Of a DNA stretch of 64,000 nucleotides, positions 7,996-17,592 are shown piece after piece. The stretch is from positions 62,001 through 126,000 of the forward strand of contig NZ_OY808997.1 in NCBI RefSeq assembly GCF_963681195.1. Direction: 5' to 3'. The position numbers and the translations under genes were made by a program. Each line of letters opens with the position of its first letter. Within the stretch, counting starts at the first letter, position 1. Below the pieces are notes generated by a model. The model did no database searches. It was given only the letters and a program-made list of their open reading frames with translations, and was not told the origin of the DNA. The DNA is from Vibrio sp. 16. GTDB lineage: Bacteria; Pseudomonadota; Gammaproteobacteria; Enterobacterales; Vibrionaceae.

Positions 7996-9459
7996 ATGTT
8001 GAAACGGATTTTAGTTATTTTAGTCAGTCTAAGTTTTGCGTGGAGCGCCACGGCCGCCACTCAATCTGGAAAAATTGTCAAAGTACCCCATCACAAATCC
8101 ACCCATGTCACATTGGCAGGGAAAGCAAAACGGGTCTCGCTTGGTGACCCTGAAGTGCTTGATATTGTGATGTTGAAATCGGATGAAGTGTTTCTGATTG
8201 GTAAGAAACTCGGCTCGACAAACTTGATGGCTTGGGACCGTCGAGGGCAGTTAATCGAATCGATCAATATTGAGGTGACCCACGATCTCAACAGCTTGAA
8301 AGCGAAGTTGTATGAGTTCTTGCCCAATGAAGAGATCAAGGTTCATAGCGCGCAGAATCGCCTGATTTTGAGTGGCCAGATTAGCAGCCAATCAGCAATG
8401 AATATTGCGTTGCGAGTGGCTGAAACCTACTCAGCAGGGCAAGAGGTCGACAAAGAAAACAAATCGCTCAGTGAACAAGTGCAAAAAACGGGCGTAATCA
8501 ATTTGATGACCATCGGCGGCGCACAGCAAGTAATGCTTGAAGTCACGGTGGCGGAAGTGCAGCGCAGTTTAGTCAGAAAATTTGACTCTAACTTTCACTT
8601 CTTTGAGAGCAACGGAAGTTTCTCATGGGGCGGTACTTCGGCAGGGGCAATTATTGATGACGTTGGCGGCGGTATTGGGCCAATTTTCAATACGCCAGGC
8701 ATCGACAGCACGGGCTTGCTAGGTACCTTTATTGATGGCGATACCTTATTCACGTTTGCTCTCGATATCGCTAAACAAAACGGCACAGCGAAAGTCTTGG
8801 CCGAGCCAAATCTCACCGCATTGAGCGGAGCGAAAGCTGAGTTTTTGGCGGGTGGTGAATTTCCAATTCCTGTGCCCGATGAAAACGGCATTACCATCGA
8901 GTACAAAGAATATGGTGTCGGACTCAAGTTTATTCCCACCGTGTTGAGCGATAAAAACATCAACCTCAATCTGGCGGTGGATGTCAGTGAGATTGCCAAT
9001 ACGTCCTCGTTAACTTTATCTCCTGGTGGCACCAACAGCACCTATGTGATTCCACCCATCACGCGTCGCAGCGCCTCATCTACTTTAGAGCTAGCGGATG
9101 GGCAAACCATCGGTATTGCGGGGCTACTGAGTGAAAACGTGCGCGATGTAGTGAGTGGTATGCCCGGGTTTAGTGATATTCCAGTCCTTGGCCAGATGTT
9201 TAACAGCCAAGAGTACATTTCCGGTGAAACTGAGCTGGTGATTTTAGTGACGCCAAGGTTGGCGAAGCCGATTGACCGAAATCGAGTGTCACTGCCAACC
9301 GACTCGTTCGTTGAGCCGAATGACTTTGAGTACTACTTACTCGGCCGCGGCGCTTATATCGCGCCCTCAAACCAATCTCGACCTCAAGATGTGCAAGACA
9401 CCAACTTTGTGGATTACTCCAAAGGTGGCACCGAAGGCACGTTCGGGCACAGCTTATAG
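7996..9459 (+). CDS. rcpA: Flp pilus secretin RcpA/CpaC
   Basis: A 487-aa outer-membrane secretin through which the pilus leaves the cell. A signal peptide (about residues 1-20, ending ATAA) is followed by a pilus-secretin N-domain (KRVSLGDPEVLDI), a BON-like segment (about 95-135) and the C-terminal secretin homology domain with VLAEPNLTALSG and ETELVILVTPRL. ATG at 7996 follows GAGGTGAG. Length and domain order match the CpaC family. Confidence 0.93.
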   Translation: MLKRILVILVSLSFAWSATAATQSGKIVKVPHHKSTHVTLAGKAKRVSLGDPEVLDIVMLKSDEVFLIGKKLGSTNLMAWDRRGQLIESINIEVTHDLNSLKAKLYEFLPNEEIKVHSAQNRLILSGQISSQSAMNIALRVAETYSAGQEVDKENKSLSEQVQKTGVINLMTIGGAQQVMLEVTVAEVQRSLVRKFDSNFHFFESNGSFSWGGTSAGAIIDDVGGGIGPIFNTPGIDSTGLLGTFIDGDTLFTFALDIAKQNGTAKVLAEPNLTALSGAKAEFLAGGEFPIPVPDENGITIEYKEYGVGLKFIPTVLSDKNINLNLAVDVSEIANTSSLTLSPGGTNSTYVIPPITRRSASSTLELADGQTIGIAGLLSENVRDVVSGMPGFSDIPVLGQMFNSQEYISGETELVILVTPRLAKPIDRNRVSLPTDSFVEPNDFEYYLLGRGAYIAPSNQSRPQDVQDTNFVDYSKGGTEGTFGHSL

Positions 9460-9467
9460 GGGGCAAT

Positions 9468-9734
9468 ATGGAAAACAAACGAATCATAGTCGCGCTGTTG
9501 TGTACACAAGCTCTACTGCTTGGCTGCGTCAACAACGCTGAGCGTTTAGGTCAGCATGTGGCGAAACTAAAAACAGAACAGGTCTACAACCCGAATGCTA
9601 CAAGTGAAAATTTGGGGGTAGTGCCTGAAGGTAGTGGTGAACGAATGGAAGGTGCCTACCAAGTCTATACCGGTAAACAAGATACCGATTTGGGCGGCAT
9701 TGACAGTCAATTCTTGGAAGGCTTTTCGAAGTAG
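9468..9734 (+). CDS. Small lipoprotein in the tad locus
   Basis: An 88-aa predicted lipoprotein. The N-terminus has a type II signal with lipobox LLLGC, giving a lipidated Cys at residue 20. The mature part is polar and has no motif I recognise. It lies 8 bp after the secretin and has a strong GGGGG ribosome site. The position suggests a secretin partner (pilotin-like or RcpB-like), but there is no sequence evidence for homology to RcpB, which is usually larger. Function is inferred from context only. Confidence 0.75.
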   Translation: MENKRIIVALLCTQALLLGCVNNAERLGQHVAKLKTEQVYNPNATSENLGVVPEGSGERMEGAYQVYTGKQDTDLGGIDSQFLEGFSK

Positions 9735-9750
9735 CCTTAAGGACAACACT

Positions 9751-10968
9751 ATGACAAAGGGTAATCAGCTTAAACAACGCGGCATGACGTTGGTTTTAGT
9801 CACCGCAGCCATGCTGGCTTTGATCGGCGTCGCGGCGCTCTCGATAGATGTGAACCACGCGATGTTGAACAAAACCCGACTGCAAAATAGTGTTGATGCC
9901 GCGGCACTGGCTGCTGCGATCGTGCTCGATAATGGCGGTAGCGAAGCCCAAGCCACCGCTGCCGCCAAAACGACATTGACCAATGTTGCCAATGCCACTG
10001 GCAATACAGAGATGGACTTCACATCGGCGCAAGTTGTGGTGCAGTTCTCTAACGATCCGGCCACGTTTCCATTTTCTGGTTTTGACCCAGACGAAGACAG
10101 CTACGCGCGAGTTGCGGTGAGCAACTTTGCGTTGAGTAACTTTTTCGCGCATGTGTTCAGTGTCGATAAAAACCTAGCATCAACGGCCGTTGCTGGGCCA
10201 AGTCCGAGTGTTATTGATAGTAATAACATTGTTCCAATGGCGGTTTGCGAAGGTGATTCTTCGGGAAGTGCAGGATATGTACCGGGCGATCTTTATGCGT
10301 TAAAAATTGCCGATCAAAAACTGGGTAGCATGGGATCTGGCAACTATCAATTACTCGATTTTGGTTCTGGGGCTAGCACGGTTAGGACGGCCCTTGCAGG
10401 TGATTATGCAATCTCTGTTGGGGTTGGCGATCAGGTAACAACGAAGCCCGGCAATACAATTGGTCCTGTTGGGCAGGGCTTGAATACTCGATTTGGCGTG
10501 TACAAAGGAGGCGGTCTTTCCTCTACTGACTATGCGCCGGACATTTACGTCAAAGAGCCTAATAAATCACCTTCAATCGATAGTAGCGGCAACATTACGT
10601 ACTCAGATACAAGTGGGGCGGGTGGTCAACCATGGTCCTACTCAGATTACCTTGCAGCCCTTCCTGACTGTACAGGGGATAGTGATTGCAATATCGGTTC
10701 AGGGGGGCAACAAAATAGGCGAGTACTGATTGTCCCAATTGTTGATTGCTCGGGGGCTTCTGGGGGGACATCTTCTTTTACAGTCACTGCTCTTGGTTGT
10801 TTTTTCTTACTGCAGCAAGCGCCAACAAATAACAGCAGTAAAGATCCTGTCTATGGTGAGTTCATCGAAGATTGCTCTTCTCTAAGTGGAACGCCAGGTC
10901 AAGATTCAGATAATGACGGACCTTACCGAATTGTGTTGTATCGGGACCCACACGGAGAAGAATCATGA
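9751..10968 (+). CDS. TadG-type pilus assembly protein (Tad N-terminal domain)
   Basis: A 405-aa membrane-anchored protein. The N-terminus RGMTLVLVTAAMLALIGVAALSIDVNHAML followed by DAAALAAA is the hallmark of the putative Flp assembly TadG N-terminal domain. The remaining approximately 320 residues are predicted periplasmic, rich in Ser/Gly and with several cysteines (DCTGDSDC, DCSGASG, EDCSS). I see no MIDAS motif of the von Willebrand A domain found in many TadG proteins. ATG at 9751 follows AAGGA. It overlaps tadE by 4 nt. Confidence 0.82.
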   Translation: MTKGNQLKQRGMTLVLVTAAMLALIGVAALSIDVNHAMLNKTRLQNSVDAAALAAAIVLDNGGSEAQATAAAKTTLTNVANATGNTEMDFTSAQVVVQFSNDPATFPFSGFDPDEDSYARVAVSNFALSNFFAHVFSVDKNLASTAVAGPSPSVIDSNNIVPMAVCEGDSSGSAGYVPGDLYALKIADQKLGSMGSGNYQLLDFGSGASTVRTALAGDYAISVGVGDQVTTKPGNTIGPVGQGLNTRFGVYKGGGLSSTDYAPDIYVKEPNKSPSIDSSGNITYSDTSGAGGQPWSYSDYLAALPDCTGDSDCNIGSGGQQNRRVLIVPIVDCSGASGGTSSFTVTALGCFFLLQQAPTNNSSKDPVYGEFIEDCSSLSGTPGQDSDNDGPYRIVLYRDPHGEES

Positions 10969-11396
10969 AAACTTGTCGTAAGCAGAAAGGGCTAGCGGCG
11001 GTAGAGATGATCATCACTATCCCCGTTTTGCTATTGATTTTAATGGCCATTACGGAAGTAGGAAACGCGTTTATCCGTTACAACACGCTCAATAAAATGG
11101 CTCAAAATGGTATTCGCTATGCCACCACAGAAATTACCGGCACCGCGAGCTATGACCAAATCGCGGATGTAAATGCGATTAAGAACATCGTTGTTTATGG
11201 CTCTTCAACCGTTGGTGATGGGGCTAAAGCCATGGTGGATGGGCTGACGACGTCCGATGTGAATGTGAATCACGCTGGTGGTTATGTGACGGTGACGATT
11301 AATCATACTTACACGCCCATGATGGGATCGTTTCGAAGTGGAATGAACTTCAGTTTCCCACTGAATGCCTCTGCGATGATGAGGACAGCGCCATGA
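10965..11396 (+). CDS. tadE: TadE-like pseudopilin
   Basis: A 143-aa protein with a TadE-type prepilin-like N-terminus: KGLAAVEMIITIPVLLLILMAITEVGNAF has the small residue before a Glu at +5 of the hydrophobic helix, a likely TadV substrate. The remainder is a periplasmic domain. Its start overlaps the TadG-like gene and its stop overlaps the next pseudopilin gene (ATGA at both ends), so the three are translationally coupled. Confidence 0.85.
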   Translation: MKTCRKQKGLAAVEMIITIPVLLLILMAITEVGNAFIRYNTLNKMAQNGIRYATTEITGTASYDQIADVNAIKNIVVYGSSTVGDGAKAMVDGLTTSDVNVNHAGGYVTVTINHTYTPMMGSFRSGMNFSFPLNASAMMRTAP

Positions 11397-11878
11397 AAAA
11401 GCAAAGCGGTGTGTCTGTGATTGAATTTACCATCATCTCAACAGCCTTGTTGCTGGTGATTTTCTCGGTGATCGAAGTCGGAAGGTATGTTTATTCCTTG
11501 CAGGTCATCAATGACATTACACGTGTCGCGGCCCGTTTAGCGGTTGTGTGTCGTGTTGAAGACAGAAATGACATTCCCGCATTGGCGATGCCTGATTACG
11601 CTCCGGGCGGGCTAACTACGGCCAATTTGGTCGTGGACTATCTTGATGACTCTGGGAGTGTGGTAACAGGAACTCTGACAGATGACGATGTGTTTTCTAC
11701 AATTAGATATGTAAGGGCACGAGTAGTGAACTTTAGCTATCAATTCACAGGGTTATTGACCTTTGTGAACTTAACTGGGCTCTTACAAGTCCCCGAGTTT
11801 GAAACGATTCGACCGAGGGAAAACTTGGGGCACCATCGCTGGACGGACACAAGCGGTGACAACAGCACTGACTGCTAG
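11393..11878 (+). CDS. tadF: TadE/TadF-like pseudopilin
   Basis: A 161-aa protein with a TadE-type N-terminus (SGVSVIEFTIISTALLLVIFSVIEVGRYV), again with Glu in the pseudopilin position, followed by a periplasmic domain ending in a lone Cys. It is the second of two TadE-family proteins; the TadF label rests on gene order and could be exchanged with TadE. It overlaps tadE by 4 nt, and tadZ follows after 9 bp. Confidence 0.78.
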   Translation: MKKQSGVSVIEFTIISTALLLVIFSVIEVGRYVYSLQVINDITRVAARLAVVCRVEDRNDIPALAMPDYAPGGLTTANLVVDYLDDSGSVVTGTLTDDDVFSTIRYVRARVVNFSYQFTGLLTFVNLTGLLQVPEFETIRPRENLGHHRWTDTSGDNSTDC

Positions 11879-11887
11879 GAGGAATGA

Positions 11888-13114
11888 ATGGGCGAAGCTG
11901 TGCAAATTGCACCAGGGGGCAGTAGCCCTCCAATTCGACTAAAAACAAATTTAAGCGTTTGGGTGTTTTACTCGTCGGACGCCTTTCATTTGCACATTAG
12001 CCATGAGTTGTCGAAATGCCAGAGCATCAGCTACGAAATGATCTCATTTCATGGGCTGGTGATTGCCAATCTTGCTCAATTTACGCCGCCTGATCTTATT
12101 TTTGTGGAAACTGGCCCTAATTGGGCGCAGAAAATCGTCGAGCTGCAGCAATTTGAATCTCCTCATGAAACCAATGATGGTCATGAAGCGTCATTGATTG
12201 TGTTTGGTAACGAGCATGATAGTGGAGCGCTTAAGATCGCCCTACGCATTGGGGCGGCAGATTTTGTTTCGGACAAAGCTGAAATTCAAGAGCTTGCTCC
12301 TCTGCTAAACAACATGGCAGAAGAGAAAGTCGCGAACCGAAACCTTGGTGAATTGCTGGTATTTATGAACTCCAAAGGCGGGTGTGGCGCCTCTATGTTA
12401 GCGCTCAACACTGCGATCAAGATGGCGCAATCTCACCCAGATCAAGTGATGTTGCTTGATCTCGATATTCAGTTTGGGGTGATTAATGATTATCTAAACA
12501 TCCAACCGACGTACAGCCTAGTGGATGCGCTGGCAAACGTTTCTGACTTGGATGAAGTGTCATTAGGGAGCTTAGTGACCAAGCATGCCTCAGGTTTGCA
12601 TATCCTCGCCTTTAAACGCGAGAACAGCCATGAAAACCATGAAAAAGCGATTTATCTCAATAAGCTGCTGCCGTTTCTGCGAGAGCAGTATCCGTACGTG
12701 ATTGTTGATTTATCGCGAGGATTGGATCGCATGTTCGCTCCGGTTATCTCGCCTGCAACTAAGCTATACATGGTGACGCAGCAAAGCCTCGTTTCGATTA
12801 AAAGCTGTAATCAAATCATCAAAACCTTGTCGTTTGAGTTTGGCATTAATCGCGATCAGGTTGAGATCATCGTCAATCGCTACGAGAAACGTCAGTCAAT
12901 CAAACTTAAAGATATCAAAGAAGCCGTGGGAGATGTGGCGGTTCATACCGTTCCCAATGATTTCAAAGTCGCGCTCGAAAGTGCCAATTTAGGGCGTCCG
13001 TTTGTGGAATCGCGCAAAGGCAGTGCTCTCTCTAAATCGGTCGGTAAATTTGCAACCGCGCTGCTACCAGAAAAGAAAAAGAAACAAAGCTGGCTAAGTA
13101 AGCTTTTCTCCTAG
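11888..13114 (+). CDS. tadZ: TadZ/CpaE-type localisation ATPase
   Basis: A 408-aa protein of the MinD/ParA superfamily that in other tad systems marks the pole or site of pilus assembly. The N-terminal 140 residues form a receiver-like atypical domain (SVWVFYSSDAFHL, then DLIFVETG). The ATPase follows with a deviant Walker A KGGCGAS at residues 163-169, in which the usual threonine is replaced, and LLDLDIQFGVINDYL. The C-terminus is basic (EKKKKQSWLSKLFS). AGGAGG precedes ATG at 11888. It directly precedes the TadA motor gene. Confidence 0.9.
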   Translation: MGEAVQIAPGGSSPPIRLKTNLSVWVFYSSDAFHLHISHELSKCQSISYEMISFHGLVIANLAQFTPPDLIFVETGPNWAQKIVELQQFESPHETNDGHEASLIVFGNEHDSGALKIALRIGAADFVSDKAEIQELAPLLNNMAEEKVANRNLGELLVFMNSKGGCGASMLALNTAIKMAQSHPDQVMLLDLDIQFGVINDYLNIQPTYSLVDALANVSDLDEVSLGSLVTKHASGLHILAFKRENSHENHEKAIYLNKLLPFLREQYPYVIVDLSRGLDRMFAPVISPATKLYMVTQQSLVSIKSCNQIIKTLSFEFGINRDQVEIIVNRYEKRQSIKLKDIKEAVGDVAVHTVPNDFKVALESANLGRPFVESRKGSALSKSVGKFATALLPEKKKKQSWLSKLFS

Positions 13115-13140
13115 CTAGGTGAACTGATAGGGATATTGCT

Positions 13141-14610
13141 ATGTTTTTTAAACGAAAAAATATCAATCCTGAGCTGCAAAAAAAGGTGATGGAGGCGGAT
13201 AAGCATCAACAGCACGCCGAAGAAAGTGGTCAATCTGACGCCAAATCTTCTGGTGAAGAGTCTGCTAGCTTGTTGAAAGAGCAGAAGAAAAAAGAACAGG
13301 CAGCCAACGACAAAGCGGTGGGGGACGCCAGAAAGCAGCTTGAGCAAGAACAAGAAGTGAAGCACTACTACCATCAGCGCTTGTTAGAAACTCTCGACTT
13401 AGGACTTTTGGCGAGCTTAGAGCCCGAAAGAGCCAAAAATGATCTCCACGATGCCATTGTCCAGTTGATGGCAGACGACCAAACGCACGCCTTGAGCGCG
13501 GAAGGGCGCAAGCGGGTGATACAACAAATCGAAGACGAAGTGTTTGGTCTTGGGCCATTAGAGCCTCTGCTGCACGATGCAACCGTCTCGGATATTTTGG
13601 TCAATGGTCCAAAGCATGTGTTTGTGGAGCGACGCGGTAAGTTGCAGCAAACGCCCTACACCTTTCTTGATGAGCGCCATTTAAGAAATATCATTGACCG
13701 AATTGTGAGTCAGGTGGGCCGACGTATTGATGAGGCGTCCCCGATGGTGGATGCGCGTTTGGCAGACGGTTCACGTGTTAACGCAATTATTCCACCACTT
13801 GCGCTTGATGGCTCCTCGGTGTCGATTCGTCGATTCGCGGTCGAAAAGCTCAATATGGACAACTTACTTGCCTTTAATTCACTCTCTCCGCAGATGGCTC
13901 AATTTGTTGAAGCGGCAGTGCAAGGGGCGCTCAACGTTTTGATTTCTGGTGGTACTGGTTCAGGCAAAACCACCACACTGAATATCTTCTCCAACTTTAT
14001 TCCTCACGATGATCGTATTGTCACCATTGAAGACTCGGCGGAGCTGCAACTGCAACAAACCCACGTCGTTCGCTTGGAAACCCGCCCTGCTAACTTGGAA
14101 GGGAAAGGGGAAATTACTCAGCGAGATCTGGTGAAAAACTCACTGCGGATGCGCCCTGATCGCATCGTTCTTGGGGAGGTGCGTGGTGCCGAGGCGGTCG
14201 ATATGTTGGCGGCAATGAACACAGGTCACGATGGCTCACTTGCCACCATTCACGCCAACACTCCCCGAGATGCACTGTCGAGGGTTGAGAACATGTTTGC
14301 CATGGCGGGGTGGAACATGAGTGCTAAAAATCTCCGCTCGCAAATTGCTTCGGCGATTCACCTTGTAGTGCAAATGGAGCGCCAAGAGGATGGTAAGCGT
14401 CGTATGGTGAGTATTTGTGAAATCAACGGCATGGAAGGGGAAATCATCACCATGTCGGAAATCTTTAAGTTCCACCGCCAAGGGATGGACGAAGAAGGGA
14501 ATGTGCTGGGTTACTACACGGCAACGGGGGTAGTCCCACAATGTCACGACCAATTGTCTAAAAAAGGTCTGCACCTTCCTTTCGATATATTTAACGAATC
14601 TTATTCGTAG
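13141..14610 (+). CDS. tadA: Flp pilus motor ATPase TadA/CpaF
   Basis: A 489-aa secretion ATPase of the GspE/VirB11 superfamily that powers pilus assembly and, in some tad systems, retraction. A charged coiled N-terminus (residues 1-75, rich in Lys/Glu/Gln) precedes the N2 domain ([21 protein letters not shown]). Walker [10 protein letters not shown] is at about residues 270-278, the Asp box region has [11 protein letters not shown], and Walker [15 protein letters not shown] is followed by the His box [13 protein letters not shown]. All catalytic boxes are intact. Confidence 0.95.
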   Translation: MFFKRKNINPELQKKVMEADKHQQHAEESGQSDAKSSGEESASLLKEQKKKEQAANDKAVGDARKQLEQEQEVKHYYHQRLLETLDLGLLASLEPERAKNDLHDAIVQLMADDQTHALSAEGRKRVIQQIEDEVFGLGPLEPLLHDATVSDILVNGPKHVFVERRGKLQQTPYTFLDERHLRNIIDRIVSQVGRRIDEASPMVDARLADGSRVNAIIPPLALDGSSVSIRRFAVEKLNMDNLLAFNSLSPQMAQFVEAAVQGALNVLISGGTGSGKTTTLNIFSNFIPHDDRIVTIEDSAELQLQQTHVVRLETRPANLEGKGEITQRDLVKNSLRMRPDRIVLGEVRGAEAVDMLAAMNTGHDGSLATIHANTPRDALSRVENMFAMAGWNMSAKNLRSQIASAIHLVVQMERQEDGKRRMVSICEINGMEGEIITMSEIFKFHRQGMDEEGNVLGYYTATGVVPQCHDQLSKKGLHLPFDIFNESYS

Positions 14611-14622
14611 AAGGGGGATGTC

Positions 14623-15591
14623 ATGCAACAGGATGCGACGCTTTTCTATATTTTACTTTTTTTCGCTGTGGTGTTTATTTCACAAGCGCTGATTTTGCCT
14701 GCGGCGGGTAGCAAGGCGAAGCACAAGCAACTGTCGCAACGACTGAAAGAATCTCAAGCCAAACTCGATGAAGAGGCTCGTTCACTTCTTCAAGAGCACT
14801 ACATGAAAAGTCTGACACCGATGGATAGGCGTTTGGTGAAAGTGCCTCTCTTCTCTTCGCTAAAGAAAACCATCGAGCTTTCAGGTTACGACTGGAGTCT
14901 TGGTCAAACGCTGGCGGTGACGCTGATTTTATCTGTGTGTGCTTTTCTTATTGTGCTGCTGTTAGGGCAACCTTTCTATATCGGATTAGCCGCGTCGGTG
15001 GGGATTTGGTTCATTCTGTACTTTTGGCTCAATAAGCGCATTTCTGATCGTTTAGCGAGTTTTGAAGAGCAATTGCCTGAGGCGCTGGACATTATGCGTC
15101 GTATGCTTCAAGCCGGACAACCCGTCACGCAGGCGTTCAATGAGGTTGGCAATGAGATGCCCGATCCCATCGGCACCGAGTTTAAAAACACCTTTAACTT
15201 GCTCAACTTCGGTTATGACATGCGCATGGCCATCATGCAAATGGCAGAGCGTACCCCAACGGTATCAATGTTAGCGTTTTCCAGTGCTGTGCTGCTGCAA
15301 AAAGAGACGGGGGGGAACCTGTCTGAGAACTTAGAGAAAGTGAGTAAAGTTCTACGATCAAGATTTAAATTGCAGCGAAAAATCAAAACTTTGTCTGCAG
15401 AGAGCCGCTTATCTGCGTGGATCTTGGTATTGTCGCCGTTTCTACTGTTTCTGTTTCTCACCTTTATTAATCCCAGCTACGTTGAGCCGCTCTATACCGA
15501 TCCAAGAGGGATGACGCTCGTAAGTGGGGGTATTATCAGTCTGTTTATTGGCTCGATATGGATCCGAAACATCATCAACTTCGAGGTGTAA
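14623..15591 (+). CDS. tadB: Flp pilus platform protein TadB
   Basis: A 322-aa inner-membrane protein with a GspF/T2SSF domain. Hydrophobic helices lie at about residues 5-25, 100-140 and near the C-terminus. The F-domain includes LPEALDIMRRMLQAGQPVTQAF and KETGGNLSENLEKVS. With TadC it forms the membrane platform turned by TadA. It lies 12 bp after tadA, and tadC starts 1 nt after its stop. Confidence 0.92.
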   Translation: MQQDATLFYILLFFAVVFISQALILPAAGSKAKHKQLSQRLKESQAKLDEEARSLLQEHYMKSLTPMDRRLVKVPLFSSLKKTIELSGYDWSLGQTLAVTLILSVCAFLIVLLLGQPFYIGLAASVGIWFILYFWLNKRISDRLASFEEQLPEALDIMRRMLQAGQPVTQAFNEVGNEMPDPIGTEFKNTFNLLNFGYDMRMAIMQMAERTPTVSMLAFSSAVLLQKETGGNLSENLEKVSKVLRSRFKLQRKIKTLSAESRLSAWILVLSPFLLFLFLTFINPSYVEPLYTDPRGMTLVSGGIISLFIGSIWIRNIINFEV

Positions 15592-15592
15592 T

Positions 15593-16537
15593 ATGGAGAC
15601 CTTATTGCAGTTCTTAGACAGCTTTCAAATCAATGAGCAGACATTCTTTCTCAGTGTCATTTTGATTGCGACCGTGTTGGTGATGTTTACTCTGTTTTTG
15701 GTGGTGTTGGGGACGCGGGCGCCTATGAAGGTTCGACTCGAAGAGCTGAAGAAAACAGCGCCCGGAGAAAAACTCAAAAAAGGCCGCCGGCTTGGCAATA
15801 CCCTTGATTCGATTGCGCCGACGTTAACGCCGTCAAACTCAAAAGAGAGCCAGAGTTTGCGTCAACAATTGATGCATGCTGGCTACCATGATGCCAATGC
15901 TCTCACCGTATTTTACGCCATTAAAGGGATGGCTATTTTGGTTGGCGTTGGTATTGCAGCAATGCTCTACTTCTTTGTCCCTGATATGTCGAATCTTAAG
16001 TTGGCGATGGTCGCCAGTGTTGCGGTGGGGCTTTACACGCCCAATATCGGTTTGAACTATTTTGTGAATAAACGTCAGTCTCGAATTCGTGGCGGTGTGC
16101 CAGATGCGCTCGATCTTTTGGTGGTGTGTACCGAATCGGGGTTAGGCTTTAGTGCCGCGCTGCGCCGAGTCGCTGATGAGTTGATGATCTCTCACCCCGA
16201 CTTTGCTGACGAACTGGATACCGTGTGCGTAAAAATTAAAGCAGGGGTAGAGATGTCGGATGCGTTCGATGATTTGGTGGAACGAACCGGTATCAAGGAG
16301 CTTGCTGGGTTGGTGACCATGTTGTCCCATGCATCGCGAATTGGTGGCAGTTTATCTCAAACTCTGCGTGAGTATACGGAAGATTTCCGCGACAAGCGCA
16401 ACCAAGAGATCGAAGAGATTGCTGCGAAAATTCCGACCAAAATGATCTTTCCATTGCTGTTATTTATTTGGCCGTGCTTCTTTATTGTGGCGATCGGGCC
16501 ATCAATGCTTTCCATTACCTCGACGCTGGGGAACTAA
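15593..16537 (+). CDS. tadC: Flp pilus platform protein TadC
   Basis: A 314-aa partner of TadB with the same GspF-type domain (VPDALDLLVVCTESGLGFSAALRRVADEL, then SRIGGSLSQTLREY) and terminal membrane helices. I chose ATG at 15593 (METLLQF), immediately after the tadB stop, over an in-frame codon 69 nt upstream inside tadB. Confidence 0.92.
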   Translation: METLLQFLDSFQINEQTFFLSVILIATVLVMFTLFLVVLGTRAPMKVRLEELKKTAPGEKLKKGRRLGNTLDSIAPTLTPSNSKESQSLRQQLMHAGYHDANALTVFYAIKGMAILVGVGIAAMLYFFVPDMSNLKLAMVASVAVGLYTPNIGLNYFVNKRQSRIRGGVPDALDLLVVCTESGLGFSAALRRVADELMISHPDFADELDTVCVKIKAGVEMSDAFDDLVERTGIKELAGLVTMLSHASRIGGSLSQTLREYTEDFRDKRNQEIEEIAAKIPTKMIFPLLLFIWPCFFIVAIGPSMLSITSTLGN

Positions 16538-16539
16538 CT

Positions 16540-17550
16540 ATGAACAAACAACAACTCGCCGTCTGGTTATTGCCGCTTTCATTGCTGGTGGGCTGCGCCA
16601 CAAGTGATGACAATACCTTTGATGCCTCTCTTTATGATGGTAAACCCATCGATACCCTCTCCCTAGAAGAGCCACCCAAGACGGAAAAAGAGGCCATCAC
16701 GCGGGGCGATATCGCATTGAGTCAAGGCAATGTCGACCTTGCTCTTTATGAGTACATACGCTCGCTCTCGTTTGAAAATGGTCAATACCAAGATCGCTCT
16801 TTGTACAATATTGGCCGTATTCACCAAAGCCGTAGCAACTTAGCATTGGCCGAGCGAGCTTACACCTTGTCGGTTGACCGCAACCCAAACAACATTCAAT
16901 CCCTAGAACAGCTGGGCATTCTTTACAGTCGTTCTGGGGATCCCAAGCAGGGGGAAAGCTACTTTTTGAAAGCGATCAACGCCGATCAACTTCGTTTTGG
17001 CAGCAAGAAGCCATTGTCCGATCAAGATTTGCTGACCGTCGAAGCCATAGCTGCGCTCAAAACGGACGTCAGTTCACCAGACTATGCGTACATGGGGATG
17101 GGCGTTCTAGCAGATCTTGAGGCAAAACATGAGCAAGCTCAGGCCTACTATCAGCATGCTTTACGTATTAAGCCAGATTCGGTTAAAACGCTGACGAACA
17201 GCGGCTACTCATACTACATGTCTGGGGACTACCTTCAGGCTCAGAGACTCAGCTTGCAGGCGCTGGATCAAGATCCAAACGATGAAAAGGCACTCAATAA
17301 CCTTGCGCTTATCTACTTGGGAAAAGGTGAAATAAACCGCGCACTGAATGTGTTTACACGTCATATGGAGAAGCCGGAAGCGCTGAATAACGTTGGTTAC
17401 TTCTTGATATTGCAAGGCAAGCCAGACAAGGCAATCCCGTACCTTCAACAGGCGATAGACAGTAAGCCTACCTATTACAAAGTTGCCAATGAGAACCTAG
17501 AGCGCGCGCTGGCTTTGGTCAGAGAAGAAGAAAGTCAATCGGAGCAGTGA
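16540..17550 (+). CDS. tadD: TadD-like TPR lipoprotein
   Basis: A 336-aa predicted outer-membrane lipoprotein. The signal peptide ends in lipobox LLVGC (Cys at residue 19), and at least five tetratricopeptide repeats follow between residues 50 and 325 (for example QYQDRSLYNIGRIHQ, PDSVKTLTNSGYSYYMSG, DEKALNNLALIYLGKG). TadD proteins are thought to help assemble the secretin, like PilF/PilW. ATG at 16540 lies 2 nt after the tadC stop. It is the last gene of the locus and is followed by a terminator. Confidence 0.88.
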   Translation: MNKQQLAVWLLPLSLLVGCATSDDNTFDASLYDGKPIDTLSLEEPPKTEKEAITRGDIALSQGNVDLALYEYIRSLSFENGQYQDRSLYNIGRIHQSRSNLALAERAYTLSVDRNPNNIQSLEQLGILYSRSGDPKQGESYFLKAINADQLRFGSKKPLSDQDLLTVEAIAALKTDVSSPDYAYMGMGVLADLEAKHEQAQAYYQHALRIKPDSVKTLTNSGYSYYMSGDYLQAQRLSLQALDQDPNDEKALNNLALIYLGKGEINRALNVFTRHMEKPEALNNVGYFLILQGKPDKAIPYLQQAIDSKPTYYKVANENLERALALVREEESQSEQ

Positions 17551-17558
17551 GAATCAAC

Positions 17559-17580
17559 AAGGAGAGCCTCGGCTCTCCTT
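17559..17580 (+). terminator. Terminator of the tad/flp locus
   Basis: AAGGAGAGCC and GGCTCTCCTT form a near-continuous inverted repeat 9 nt after tadD. It lies just before the convergent chromate-transporter gene and may serve both strands. There is no long T-run. Confidence 0.65.
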
Positions 17581-17592
17581 CGAGTTTGTCGC

